Positions 45,732 to 54,273 of a stretch of 64,000 bases of DNA are shown piece after piece (position 1 is the first letter of the stretch; each line of letters opens with the position of its first letter). The position numbers and the translations under genes are program-made. The notes below the pieces were generated by a model, which did not search any database, was not told the origin of the DNA, and saw only the letters and a list, made by a program, of their open reading frames with translations. The stretch lies in assembly GCF_001546115.1 (NCBI RefSeq), contig NZ_KQ955210.1, positions 214,955 to 278,954 of the forward strand, written 5' to 3'. This DNA comes from Paracoccus aminovorans. GTDB lineage: Bacteria > Pseudomonadota > Alphaproteobacteria > Rhodobacterales > Rhodobacteraceae.

Positions 45732-46687
45732 CTGTTCAGTCCCGGCATCTGGTGGATCGGATCGACGATGAATCTGTCCGGCTCTGAAGTCCAGACTTTG
45801 CAGATGTATTCGTAGGGCGTGAGACCGCTGAGCGTCTTCAGCCTGCGAGCGAAGTTGTAGGCAGCCATGAAGTCCATGAGATGTGTGCGGAGTTGGTCGT
45901 GGGTGTCGTAGTGGAAGCGTTTGACGGTAGCCTCCTTGATCGTTCGGTTCATCCGCTCGACCTGGCCATTGGTCCAAGGATGGTTGGGCTTGGTAAGCCT
46001 GTGCTCGATCCCGTTGGCTTCGCAAATCATGTCGAAGCGCATCGGCCGGGAGTAGGCAGTGTTTCGGTTCCTGGGCTGCTCGGCAAACTGGATGCCGTTG
46101 TCCGTCAGGATCGTGTGGATGCGATAGGGCACGGCTTCCAGTAGATGCTCCAGGAACTCCCAAGCGGTCTTCCTGTCAGCCTTTTCGACGAGTTGGGTGA
46201 CCGCGAACTTGCTCGTTCGGTCGATGGCCACGAAGAGATAGAGCTTGCCCTCGGCCGTCTGCACTTCGGCGATATCCATGTGGAAGAAACCGATGGGATA
46301 GCGCTTGAACCGCTGACGCTTCGGCTTGTCGCCGCCGATCTCAGGCAGGCGCGAGATGCCGTGCCGCTGAAGGCACCGATGCAGCGCTGACCGTGTCAGG
46401 TGAGGGATCGAAGGCTGTAGAGCATAGAGACAGTCGTCCAGCGGCAAGAGCGTGTGACGCCGAAAGGCAACGACCATTGCTTCCTCAGCCTCGCTGAGCA
46501 CGGAGGATCGGGGCTCCTTGGGCCCAGTCTTCAAATCCTCGACCGTCTCGCGGTTACGCCATTTCGCCACGGTCTTCGGATTGATCCCAAACTCCTGGCT
46601 CAGTGCCGCGATCGAAGCTTGCGATCGCTGTATTGCTGCTCGAATGGCGTGCGTGGTCGTGGCGCAGCCGTGACGAACTTGTCCCAT
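45728..46687 (-). CDS. IS481-family transposase
   Basis: A 319-residue transposase. The N-terminal helix-turn-helix has GINPKTVAKWRNR. The integrase core shows HMDIAEVQ (first Asp), ILTDNGIQF (second Asp) and NGQVERMNRTIKEATVKR (Glu). I chose ATG 46687, which follows GGAAGGAAG, over ATG 46702. Its stop codon uses bases just beyond the element's left end. The frame is intact. Confidence 0.92.
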   Translation of the reverse strand: MGQVRHGCATTTHAIRAAIQRSQASIAALSQEFGINPKTVAKWRNRETVEDLKTGPKEPRSSVLSEAEEAMVVAFRRHTLLPLDDCLYALQPSIPHLTRSALHRCLQRHGISRLPEIGGDKPKRQRFKRYPIGFFHMDIAEVQTAEGKLYLFVAIDRTSKFAVTQLVEKADRKTAWEFLEHLLEAVPYRIHTILTDNGIQFAEQPRNRNTAYSRPMRFDMICEANGIEHRLTKPNHPWTNGQVERMNRTIKEATVKRFHYDTHDQLRTHLMDFMAAYNFARRLKTLSGLTPYEYICKVWTSEPDRFIVDPIHQMPGLNS

Positions 46688-46767
46688 AGTGCTTCCTTCC
46701 ATTCCGACGAATGGATCGCACCATCAAACCGTGGGATCAAACACCTAGTGCCAGGGAATGTCTGACA
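45733..46767 (-). mobile_element. IS481-family insertion sequence
   Basis: About 1.03 kb with a single transposase gene. Its ends carry imperfect inverted repeats: TGTTCAG...TCCCGGCA on the left, and TGTCAGACATTCCCTGGCA on the right read inward. The exact ends are uncertain by a few bases. The left end falls two bases after the histidine kinase stop, so the insertion left that gene whole. No clear target duplication was found. Confidence 0.75.
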
Positions 46768-46843
46768 CACCTGCTGCTTCCGGCATGAGCTGGTCGATTT
46801 GGACATCCGCGCACGCAAATCGAATTTTTCCTGTCCGCAAGTT

Positions 46844-46873
46844 TGATCCGTCCGGGGGCGACCTGCGTAATGA
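46844..46873 (+). promoter_or_regulatory. RpoE-type promoter before the fasciclin gene
   Basis: TGATCC (46844-46849) is followed by exactly 18 bases and TAATGA (46868-46873). The same TGATCC-N18-TAA layout occurs before the FAD oxidoreductase operon in this window. It matches the -35 hexamer known for the Rhodobacter singlet-oxygen sigma factor RpoE. The predicted transcript start is about 50 bases before the gene. Confidence 0.65.
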
Positions 46874-46933
46874 CGATGGAGGGTACGGATATTGTCCTCT
46901 GCGAAACACTACTTGACACAATGGAGAAACGGA

Positions 46934-47419
46934 ATGCTACGCAAGTTTCTGATGGGGGCTGCGGCAACGACCATGCTGGCAGGTGCCGCCATGGCGCAAG
47001 ATGCGACCTCGGACATTGTTGATACGGCAGTTGCCGCGGGCGATTTCACGACGCTGGTTGCTGCGGTTCAGGCGGCCGGGCTGGTGGACACGCTGAAAGG
47101 TGAAGGTCCCTTCACTGTCTTAGCGCCGACGGACGCGGCCTTTGCGGCCCTTCCCGAAGGGACCGTGGACACGCTGCTGAAGCCGGAAAACAAGGATCAA
47201 CTGGTCTCGATCCTGACCTATCACGTGGTTCCGGGTGCGGTCATGTCTTCGGATCTGACCGAGGGGATGTCGGCAGCCACGGTTCAGGGCGGCGAGGTGA
47301 CCTTCACGCTTGATGGCGGCGCGAAAGTCAATGACGCCAACATCACCACGGCCGATATCGCGGCCTCGAACGGAGTGATTCATGTCATCGACGCGGTGAT
47401 CATGCCTCCTGCCAACTGA
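46934..47419 (+). CDS. Secreted fasciclin-domain protein
   Basis: A 161-residue exported protein with a signal peptide ([22 protein letters not shown]) and one complete fasciclin (FAS1) domain: [19 protein letters not shown], and [12 protein letters not shown] at the end. FAS1 proteins are usually adhesive or surface-associated. GGAGAAACGG precedes ATG 46934. The upstream RpoE-type promoter would make it part of the oxidative-stress regulon; a fasciclin gene is, to my recollection, also an RpoE target in R. sphaeroides. Confidence 0.9.
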   Translation: MLRKFLMGAAATTMLAGAAMAQDATSDIVDTAVAAGDFTTLVAAVQAAGLVDTLKGEGPFTVLAPTDAAFAALPEGTVDTLLKPENKDQLVSILTYHVVPGAVMSSDLTEGMSAATVQGGEVTFTLDGGAKVNDANITTADIAASNGVIHVIDAVIMPPAN

Positions 47420-47457
47420 GGCGAATGGCACAGTTGATCATATGTAAACCAGATAGA

Positions 47458-47488
47458 CCCCGGCTGTATCAGCCGGGGTAGCGTTTTA
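47458..47488. terminator. Bidirectional terminator between convergent genes
   Basis: CCCCGGCTG (47458-47466) and CAGCCGGGG (47470-47478) form a perfect nine-pair stem with a three-base loop, followed by TAGCGTTTTA. It lies between the fasciclin gene and the convergent TspO-like gene and could end transcripts from both sides. Confidence 0.75.
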
Positions 47489-47494
47489 TAGCGA

Positions 47495-48205
47495 TCAGCC
47501 GCGGCTGGATTTGGGGATGAACCGGTCGAACATTGCGAGCATGATGATTCCCGCGCCGCAGATCATGGCGATCAGCCAGTCGCCGGCGCCCGCATTGGCC
47601 ACAATGACGCCGAACAATGCCCAGATGACACCGGCGCGATAGGACCAGACGTGCGGACGGACGAAGGCGACCGCAACAGCCGCAATCAGGACGCAAATGA
47701 TCAGCGCAATGGCGGCTGTTCGCGGCGGCAATATGCCATATCCCGTCGCCACCACCGAAAGGGCGACCCCTGATGCAGCCGTCAGCCAGCCGGTGTATAG
47801 CCCGATGGGTGCCCATTCGCGCCAGCCGGGCCCGACCCGCAGCATCGCCATGATCGCAGCCGCCGCCATCACCAGGATCATCGCCGTGGCGATCGATGGG
47901 GAACGGAGGGCAGCCTCGATCCAGAACACGCCGATGAACAGGCTGATGCCAAGGGGCCAGGCAGCGCGCCCCCAGCCCGGTATGGTTTCAGGGCGCCAAA
48001 GAGCCCATACCGAGGCAAGAATCAGCCCCAAATAGATCAGCCCCCAGATTGAAAAGGCCCATCCAACGGGTTGGGCGGGCCAGCGGTCCACCTGCACGGG
48101 AAAGCTTTCCGTGTAAAAGCCGCCAAAGCCATTCGACAGGACGGGCGAAACGGCGAAACCCACAGCCAACAGCAGTATGATGATCCTTGCGTTGCGGTCA
48201 TTCAT
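47495..48205 (-). CDS. TspO/MBR-related tryptophan-rich membrane protein
   Basis: A 236-residue membrane protein with about seven hydrophobic segments. Trp-rich motifs (VGWAFSIWGLIYLGLILASVWALW, GWREWAPIGLYTGWLTAA) resemble the TspO/MBR superfamily. I chose ATG 48205, one base after the photolyase stop. It is the last gene of the light- and oxygen-stress operon. A role in tetrapyrrole or photooxidative stress handling would fit but is inference. Confidence 0.75.
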   Translation of the reverse strand: MNDRNARIIILLLAVGFAVSPVLSNGFGGFYTESFPVQVDRWPAQPVGWAFSIWGLIYLGLILASVWALWRPETIPGWGRAAWPLGISLFIGVFWIEAALRSPSIATAMILVMAAAAIMAMLRVGPGWREWAPIGLYTGWLTAASGVALSVVATGYGILPPRTAAIALIICVLIAAVAVAFVRPHVWSYRAGVIWALFGVIVANAGAGDWLIAMICGAGIIMLAMFDRFIPKSSRG

Positions 48206-48206
48206 T

Positions 48207-49640
48207 TCAGGTCTCCGATATGGTGGCGCGAAACTGTGCCAAGGCCGCCAGCGCGGCATTGCGCCCCTTGGCCAGCATGGATGGGGGACCGGGGAGCCAA
48301 GGTCCGCGGTTCCACGCCGGTGGAATGCTTTGCAGCCAGACCTCAGCCTCTGGGTAAGAGGCACCGTCAAATCCAGCAAGCCAGCGCCGGCGATAATCGC
48401 CCTGAGGGTCGTATTGTTCCGCCTGCCTCTCGGGGTTGAAGATGCGGAAATAGGGCGCCGCATCGGGGCCGCAGCCCGCCACCCATTGCCAGTTCATCGC
48501 ATTGGCGGCCGGGTCCCAATCGGTCAGGCAATCGGCGAAATGCGCCAGCCCCGCGCGCCAGTCGATCAGCAGATGCTTGGTCAGCCAGCTTGCAACCACC
48601 ATGCGCACGCGGTTGTGCATCCGGCCCGTCAACCACATCTGGCGCAATCCGGCATCGACCAGCGCCACCCCGGTTTCCGCCCGCTGCCAGCCGATCAGCT
48701 CAGGGGCGTCTTTGCGCCAGGGAAAGCCCTCCCATTCGGGACGGCAGCAGGCAACCGGCATCTGCGGGAACTCGATCAGCAGATGCCAGGAAAAGTCGCG
48801 CCAGATCACTTCGGACAGGAACTTGCCGATGCCGGCTGCGTGTTCGGGCGACACCTCGGCCCTCAGCATGGCGCTGGCCCAGACCACGCGTGGACTGATT
48901 TCTCCCACCGCAAGATGATCGGAGAGGCCGGAAGTCGCGTCGAGATCGGGGCGATCACGCCCGCCGGGATAGGCAGAGGCTCGGTCGAGAAAGTCGTCCA
49001 GCCGGGCAAGCGCTGCGCCTTCGCCCGCAGGCGGGGCAAACTGCTCCAAGGCGGCGCGGCCACGGTGCAGGTCCGGAGCGAGATCCAGTTTCAGTGGATC
49101 AAGCCCCTGAAGCGGCTCGGTGCAAGCTGTGATCCGCCGCGGCGCGTCAGCGGCGGGCCGATCGGGGCCGAGCTGCCGCACTGCCCGCGCAAAGGGGGAA
49201 TAGACCCGATAGGCGCCCCCATTGCCTGTTCGGATCGCCCGGGGGTGCACCAGAAGATGGCCCGGATGCAGGACCAGCTCGGCACCCGCAGGCCGCAGGG
49301 CCGCCCGCATGCGGCCTTGCAGCGTCCGCATTTCGGATGTGGGCCAGTCGGACTGGTGCAGCCTGCGCACTCCCAGCCGCTTCATCAACGGTGGCAGGAT
49401 CTCATCCGCCTCGCCGCGCAGGATCGTGATGCCCTTGCCGCCGGTGCGTTGCCGAAGGGTGGCATCCAGCGATTGCAGCGCGCGCATCAGCCGCCAGCGG
49501 CTGGCCGCGCCCTGCGTCATGGTCAGCCGGTCGATGATGAAAACCGGCAGCAGTGGACCATCGGCAATGGCGGCCTGAAGCGCGGGGTTGTCATGCAGAC
49601 GAAAATCACGGGTCAGCCAGAGGATGCCGGGCGCCGTCAT
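48207..49640 (-). CDS. phrA: Deoxyribodipyrimidine photolyase
   Basis: A 477-residue class I photolyase that repairs UV-induced pyrimidine dimers with blue light. The N-terminal alpha/beta domain has LWLTRDFRLHDNPAL. The FAD-binding helical domain has MRMVVASWLTKHLLIDWR and NAMNWQWVAGCGPDAAPYFR, with the usual tryptophans. ATG 49640 follows the methyltransferase stop with no gap. Photolyase genes are known RpoE-ChrR targets in Rhodobacter, which fits this operon. Confidence 0.95.
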   Translation of the reverse strand: MTAPGILWLTRDFRLHDNPALQAAIADGPLLPVFIIDRLTMTQGAASRWRLMRALQSLDATLRQRTGGKGITILRGEADEILPPLMKRLGVRRLHQSDWPTSEMRTLQGRMRAALRPAGAELVLHPGHLLVHPRAIRTGNGGAYRVYSPFARAVRQLGPDRPAADAPRRITACTEPLQGLDPLKLDLAPDLHRGRAALEQFAPPAGEGAALARLDDFLDRASAYPGGRDRPDLDATSGLSDHLAVGEISPRVVWASAMLRAEVSPEHAAGIGKFLSEVIWRDFSWHLLIEFPQMPVACCRPEWEGFPWRKDAPELIGWQRAETGVALVDAGLRQMWLTGRMHNRVRMVVASWLTKHLLIDWRAGLAHFADCLTDWDPAANAMNWQWVAGCGPDAAPYFRIFNPERQAEQYDPQGDYRRRWLAGFDGASYPEAEVWLQSIPPAWNRGPWLPGPPSMLAKGRNAALAALAQFRATISET

Positions 49641-50807
49641 TCAAGCCGCCGCATCCGCGTGGTCAAGCGTCACCTGCACCACATCGCAGCGCCCTGTGGC
49701 AAAGGCAGCGGCGCAGCCCTCCAGATAGAACTGCCAGCCGCGCAGGAACGCGTCACCATAGCCAAGCCGCTCGATGCGCGGGCGCTGTTGCATCATCCTC
49801 TCGCACCAGATCCGGCAGGTGCGGGCATAATCCGGGCCGAAAGCGTGGCTGTCTTGGACGCGCAGCCCGGCCTTTGCGGCCTCATGGATGATGATCGCAG
49901 AACAGGGCAGCATGCCGCCGGGAAAGACATGCTGACGGATGAAATCCGAGCGGCGGCGATATACCGAAAACTCGGCATCAGGCACGGTGATCGCCTGCAA
50001 GACCGCCCGCCCACCCGGTGCCAGCCGCGCCTTGAGGGTGGCGAAATAGGTCGGCCAATAGCGTTCTCCCACCGCCTCGATCATCTCGATCGACACGATG
50101 TTGTCAAAGCTGCCCGTCACCTGACGGTAATCCTGAAGCCGCACCTCGGCGCGGCCATCCAGCCGGGCATCGGCATAGCCCTTTTGCGAGGGCGACAGCG
50201 TGATCGCGGTCACGTCATGGCCGTGATCCGCAGCAGCTTCGGCGAACCCGCCCCAGCCGCAGCCGATTTCCAGCAGGCTTTCGCCCGGTGTCAGTTGCGC
50301 CAGGATGCGCGCGTTCTTGCGGGCCTGCGCGCGCGGCAGATCATCGCCTTCACCAAACAGTGCCGAGGAATAGGTCATGCCGGGATCAAGCCACAACTGG
50401 TAGAACTCGTTCCCCACATCGTAATGCGCGCGGATATTGCGCCGCGATCCACGCAGACTGTTTGGCCGCATCAGTCGGTCGACCAGCCGCATTCGCATGG
50501 CCTGAAGCCGCCCCGGCTCTCCCCAACCGGCCCGAAGGCCAAGGTTGCGCAGGGCCAGCGACAGCGTCGCCTCCAGCGTCTCGCTGTGCCACTCGCCGGC
50601 GATCCAGCCTTCGCCCAAGCCCACATCGCCGCGCAGCGCCAGACGCGGAAGCAGCCGCCAGTCGCGGATCTGCAAGTCCGCCTCGGGGCCGGCGCTGCCA
50701 AAGCGATGGCGCGTGCCCTCGGGCGTGGTAAGGGTCAGGATTCCATCGCCGATCCCTTCAAGGGCGGAAAGAAAGCGGGACTTGAGGGAGCGTGTCGCAA
50801 GGCTCAT
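49641..50807 (-). CDS. Cyclopropane-fatty-acid synthase-like methyltransferase
   Basis: A 388-residue SAM-dependent enzyme of the CFA-synthase family. SAM is bound by LLEIGCGWGGFAEAAADHG, after the family's RRNIRAHYDVGNEFYQLWLDP. The central SIEMIEAVGERYW and the C-terminal FGPDYARTCRIW are also typical. It acts on unsaturated membrane phospholipid acyl chains. In related bacteria, paralogues in this setting have been linked to cyclopropane or furan fatty acids. It overlaps the DUF1365 gene by four bases. Confidence 0.93.
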   Translation of the reverse strand: MSLATRSLKSRFLSALEGIGDGILTLTTPEGTRHRFGSAGPEADLQIRDWRLLPRLALRGDVGLGEGWIAGEWHSETLEATLSLALRNLGLRAGWGEPGRLQAMRMRLVDRLMRPNSLRGSRRNIRAHYDVGNEFYQLWLDPGMTYSSALFGEGDDLPRAQARKNARILAQLTPGESLLEIGCGWGGFAEAAADHGHDVTAITLSPSQKGYADARLDGRAEVRLQDYRQVTGSFDNIVSIEMIEAVGERYWPTYFATLKARLAPGGRAVLQAITVPDAEFSVYRRRSDFIRQHVFPGGMLPCSAIIIHEAAKAGLRVQDSHAFGPDYARTCRIWCERMMQQRPRIERLGYGDAFLRGWQFYLEGCAAAFATGRCDVVQVTLDHADAAA

Positions 50808-51583
50808 CGACTGATTTCCTGATCGGGTGGGGTGGGAACGCGGCGATAGGCAGCGCCTTTGAGTTTCAGGCGCAGCGCGTGCCAATAGATCTGGGCAATC
50901 ACCCGCAGCGCACCGCCCGGCCGGCGAAAACTTGTTGCAAGAACCCCGAGGGTGGTCAGCGGCACCAGGCGCCCTGTCATGGCGGTGTCGATGCCTCCCG
51001 CGCCGTCCTGTTGTGCGATGCGGATGGCGATGCGGTCGGGATGCAGGGCAAAGCGGAAATGATACTCCCCCGCCACGTCCTGAAAGGGCGAGACGTGAAA
51101 CACCTTGCGCGCGGTCAGTTCCGTTTCAGCGGTAATCGGCGCAAGGTCGGGGCGGGCCAGCAGATAACTGTGGCGTTGGCCGAAGGTGTTGTTGACCTCG
51201 GCAATCGCGGCGATCAGCGCGTCGCCCTGGATCAGCATCCAGAAGCTGACTGGGTTGAACCAGTAGCCCAAGAAACGTGGCTGCGTCACCAGCACCAGCA
51301 CCAGCCCCGGACGGCGGGCGATCCCGGCCGCGCCGAACTGCGCCCAGGCCCAGTGGGCGCCGGTGCCCGCGCCACGCGGGCCGCCGTGGTCGGAGTCGTA
51401 AAAGGCGATCAGGCCAAACCTGTTATGCCCCATCAGCCGGGGCGGGTGAAAATGTTCAGGCGCCAGCAGCAGATGATCGGCATGGGTACGGAATGTGTAG
51501 CGCAGGGCACCGCGCCGGGCATGGGTCACCAGCGCGGGCATCGCCAGCACCTCACCCGCCTCAAGCCGCGCGGCGAGGGTCAT
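50804..51583 (-). CDS. DUF1365 protein
   Basis: A 259-residue protein of the DUF1365 family, with RRGALRYTFRTHADHLLL, the core GYWFNPVSFWMLI and EVNNTFGQRHSYLL, and FHVSPFQDV. I chose ATG 51583, which overlaps the oxidoreductase stop (ATGA). DUF1365, an FAD oxidoreductase and a CFA-like methyltransferase form a conserved trio in many bacteria, consistent with joint modification of membrane lipids. The exact reaction of this member is not known to me. Confidence 0.9.
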   Translation of the reverse strand: MTLAARLEAGEVLAMPALVTHARRGALRYTFRTHADHLLLAPEHFHPPRLMGHNRFGLIAFYDSDHGGPRGAGTGAHWAWAQFGAAGIARRPGLVLVLVTQPRFLGYWFNPVSFWMLIQGDALIAAIAEVNNTFGQRHSYLLARPDLAPITAETELTARKVFHVSPFQDVAGEYHFRFALHPDRIAIRIAQQDGAGGIDTAMTGRLVPLTTLGVLATSFRRPGGALRVIAQIYWHALRLKLKGAAYRRVPTPPDQEISR

Positions 51584-52863
51584 GGCAGCACCGCCACAGG
51601 CAGCAACCGCCGCGCGATGCGCATGGCGCTGGCAAAGCCGTCTTCGTGAAAGCCGTTGCGCAGCCATGCTCCAGCAAACCAGGTGTTGCGATTGCCCTGC
51701 ATCGCGGCAATCCGCGCCTGTGCGTCCAACGCCGTAAGATCAAAGACCGGATGACGGAAGGTTACCTGATCGTAGATCAAACGCGGGTCGATCCCGTCAC
51801 CCGCGTTCAGCGTGACAAACAGCGGATCGTCGTCCGGGATATTCTGCAGCCTGTTCATCCAATAGGTGACGGCCACACCCGCTCGCCCGGTATCGCCCCG
51901 GCTGACCCATGAACTCCAACATCTGCGGCGGCGCGGCATCACGGATGGATCTGCGTGAAGGACAGCGTGGTTGGGCTGGAACCGGATTGCCGAAAGGGCG
52001 GCCTGTTCGGTCCCGTCAGCATCACTCAGGATCGCGAGCGCCTGATCGGCATGGGTTGCAAGGATGACATGATCGAAACTTTCGGCCTCTGCCCCTTTGG
52101 CGCGCAGGGTTACGGTATCGCCGCTGCGCGTGACCGCCTCAACGCAAGTGCCGGGGCGCAGATCGACTCCGGCCTGCACCAGCGCCGCCAACAGGCGCTC
52201 GACATAGGAGATCGAGCCGCCGTCCACCGTCCACCACCGGTGATGCTGGCCGCGCGACAATAGCCCGTGGTTGCGCATGAACCGCACCATCGCACGGGCC
52301 GGGAAGGCCCCGATGTCGTGATCGGGCGTGGACCAGATCGCCCCGCAGAACGGATAAAGGTAATGGTCGCGAAATCGTGCACCCAGACGCATCCGCGCGA
52401 TCAGGGCGGCGATGGTCATCTCGGGCGCTGCCGCCACTTCGGCCTCGGCCCCGGCATTGAAGCGCAGGATGTCGCGGATCATCAGGTGAAAGCGCGGGTC
52501 CACGATGTTGCGGCGCTGGCCGAACAGCGCATTGCCGGACCGCAGCGCATATTCCACCCCGCCAGCGTCCAGCGAGACGCCAAAGCTCATGTCGCTTTTG
52601 ACGATTGGCACGTCAAGGTCGCGAAACATCGCCGTCAGATGCGGGTAATTGACATGGTTGAACACGATGAACCCGGTATCGACCGGCTGATCGCCCCGCT
52701 TGCCGGCAAGAACCGTGCGCGCATGGCCGCCAAGCCGGATCGCTTCTTCGTATAACGTAACATGATGGTGGCGCGACAGAACCCATGCGCAAGCCAAGCC
52801 CGATATGCCCCCGCCGACGATGGCAATTCGCTGCGGCGCGCCGTTGGTGATGTCAAAAGGCAT
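51580..52863 (-). CDS. FAD-dependent amine oxidase/desaturase-like protein
   Basis: A 427-residue flavoprotein. The dinucleotide fold IAIVGGGISGLACAW lies at residues 13-27, followed by GGHARTV, VDTGFIVFNHVNYPHL, and a C-terminal FAD-contact segment TWFAGAWLRNGFHEDGFASA. It resembles phytoene-desaturase-like oxidoreductases found with DUF1365 and CFA-like genes. It is the first gene of a five-gene overlapping operon and is read from an RpoE-type promoter 21 bases upstream. Confidence 0.9.
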   Translation of the reverse strand: MPFDITNGAPQRIAIVGGGISGLACAWVLSRHHHVTLYEEAIRLGGHARTVLAGKRGDQPVDTGFIVFNHVNYPHLTAMFRDLDVPIVKSDMSFGVSLDAGGVEYALRSGNALFGQRRNIVDPRFHLMIRDILRFNAGAEAEVAAAPEMTIAALIARMRLGARFRDHYLYPFCGAIWSTPDHDIGAFPARAMVRFMRNHGLLSRGQHHRWWTVDGGSISYVERLLAALVQAGVDLRPGTCVEAVTRSGDTVTLRAKGAEAESFDHVILATHADQALAILSDADGTEQAALSAIRFQPNHAVLHADPSVMPRRRRCWSSWVSRGDTGRAGVAVTYWMNRLQNIPDDDPLFVTLNAGDGIDPRLIYDQVTFRHPVFDLTALDAQARIAAMQGNRNTWFAGAWLRNGFHEDGFASAMRIARRLLPVAVLP

Positions 52864-52887
52864 CTGGACTCCACTAACTCTTTGACA

Positions 52888-52917
52888 AGGTTACGCGTGG
52901 AACCTGGCCTTGGATCA
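52888..52917 (-). promoter_or_regulatory. RpoE-type promoter of the lipid/photolyase operon
   Basis: On the minus strand TGATCC (52917-52912), an 18-base spacer and TAACCT (52893-52888) form an ECF-type promoter. The start of transcription should fall about 20 bases before the oxidoreductase ATG, leaving just room for the GGAG ribosome site. It matches the fasciclin promoter in sequence and spacing. Confidence 0.7.
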
Positions 52918-52943
52918 ATCAAACCGAAAAATTGCCGTAAGAA

Positions 52944-52973
52944 TGATCTGCTACGCCTTGTCACCCGTATTGC
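52944..52973 (+). promoter_or_regulatory. Possible autoregulated promoter of the sigma factor
   Basis: TGATCT (52944-52949), 18 bases, then TATTGC (52968-52973). It has the spacing of the two better RpoE-type sites but differs at the last -35 base and in the -10. It lies about 120 bases before the sigma-factor start, so it is only a candidate. Confidence 0.35.
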
Positions 52974-53092
52974 ATGGCATGAACACTGCATTTGCACCTG
53001 TCGAGCCTTGCACTTATAGAACGCTCGGTCCGATGGCACCGCCACTGGTCTATAGCGGTGCCGTGGGTGCCACAGTGGTGAGTCAGCAGCCG

Positions 53093-53641
53093 ATGGGTGA
53101 TCTTTCCGAGTTAAGTCGAGATTTGATCGCTGTCCGCGACAGCCGTGACCGCGCGGCGTTCGGACGGCTCTTTGACCATTTTGCCCCAAGGATCAAGGCG
53201 ATGATGCTGCGCGGCGGGCTGCACGACGTTACTGCCGAGGATGTGGTGCAGGATGTGATGCTTGCGGTCTGGCACAAGGCCGGACAGTTTGACCCGCATC
53301 GCGCCGACGCGGCCGGTTGGATCTATGGCATTGCCCGGAACCGGCGCATCGACATGGCGCGCCGCCGCCCGCTGGCACAACCCGACGAGATGCCCGAGCT
53401 TGAGAGCCTGGAACCCGACGCAGATCAGATCATCGCTCTGCAGCAGGAGGCGCGCCACCTGGCCGAGGCACTTGCGCGACTCGCTCCCGAACAGGTCGAG
53501 GCGCTGCGCGCCGCCTATTTCAACGACGTTCCCCATAGCCGTATCAGTGAAATGACCGGGCTGCCGCTTGGCACGATCAAGTCCCGCATCCGGCTTGGCC
53601 TTGAACGCCTCAGGCATGAACTGAGGAATATCGCACCATGA
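53093..53641 (+). CDS. rpoE: ECF sigma factor of the RpoE-ChrR type
   Basis: A 182-residue group-4 sigma factor. Region 2 has AAFGRLFDHFAPRIKAMM, DVVQDVMLAVW and GWIYGIARNRRID. Region 4 has LAPEQVEALRAAYFNDVPHSRIS and LPLGTIKSRIRLGLERLR. I chose ATG 53093; GTG 53078 is possible, and longer in-frame starts add unrelated sequence. The stop overlaps the ATG of the ChrR-like anti-sigma gene. It should direct the response to singlet oxygen. Confidence 0.92.
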   Translation: MGDLSELSRDLIAVRDSRDRAAFGRLFDHFAPRIKAMMLRGGLHDVTAEDVVQDVMLAVWHKAGQFDPHRADAAGWIYGIARNRRIDMARRRPLAQPDEMPELESLEPDADQIIALQQEARHLAEALARLAPEQVEALRAAYFNDVPHSRISEMTGLPLGTIKSRIRLGLERLRHELRNIAP

Positions 53642-54270
53642 CCGCCATCCGCCACCACATCCCCGACCACATGCTTGACGCGTATCGCGCCGGAACCTTG
53701 CCACATGCCTTCGGCGTGGTCGTGGCTGCGCATCTGTCACTTTGCGACCAATGCCGCGCCCGCCACGAGGCGGTAGACATGATCGGCGGCGCGTTTTTGC
53801 TGGGTGCAGAGGGTGCAAAGCTGCGCGCCGATGCACGCGACCGTATGATGGCGGCACTGGACGCACCGGCGCCGAAACCGCCCCCGCGCGCCTCTGGCCC
53901 GTTTCCCTCGGCTGTGATGCACGAATTGGGCGGAAGGCCGCCGCACTGGCGCATGTTGGGCGGTGGCATCCGCCAGCAGATCCTGACCACCGATCGTGAA
54001 GGCTCGCTGCGGTTGTTGTATATCCCGCCGGGCAAGGCCGTGCCCGAACACGGGCATAGCGGGCAGGAATTGACGCTGGTGCTGCAGGGCAGCTTTTCCG
54101 ACAGTGCGGGCGCATTTCATCGCGGCGACGTAGAAGTGGCGCATGACGAGATCGACCACCAACCCGTGGCCGGCCCAGGCGAGCCTTGCATCTGCCTGGC
54201 GGCAACAGATGCGCCCCTGCGCTTTCGCGCGCTGATCCCGCGGCTGTTGCAGCCGATCTTCCGGATTTGA
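53638..54270 (+). CDS. chrR: ChrR-type zinc anti-sigma factor
   Basis: A 210-residue anti-sigma factor. The N-terminal zinc domain has His6, and His32-x3-Cys36-x2-Cys39. The C-terminal cupin domain (from about residue 100) has VPEHGHSGQELTLVLQGSF with the metal ligands His and Glu. It holds RpoE inactive until singlet oxygen or peroxides trigger release. A four-base overlap with the sigma gene couples production of both partners. Confidence 0.94.
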   Translation: MTAIRHHIPDHMLDAYRAGTLPHAFGVVVAAHLSLCDQCRARHEAVDMIGGAFLLGAEGAKLRADARDRMMAALDAPAPKPPPRASGPFPSAVMHELGGRPPHWRMLGGGIRQQILTTDREGSLRLLYIPPGKAVPEHGHSGQELTLVLQGSFSDSAGAFHRGDVEVAHDEIDHQPVAGPGEPCICLAATDAPLRFRALIPRLLQPIFRI

Positions 54271-54273
54271 AGG

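Noticed and set aside
48177..50822. 881-codon plus-strand frame opposite photolyase and methyltransferase
   Set aside because: It is antisense to two enzymes with complete motifs and has shadow-type composition.
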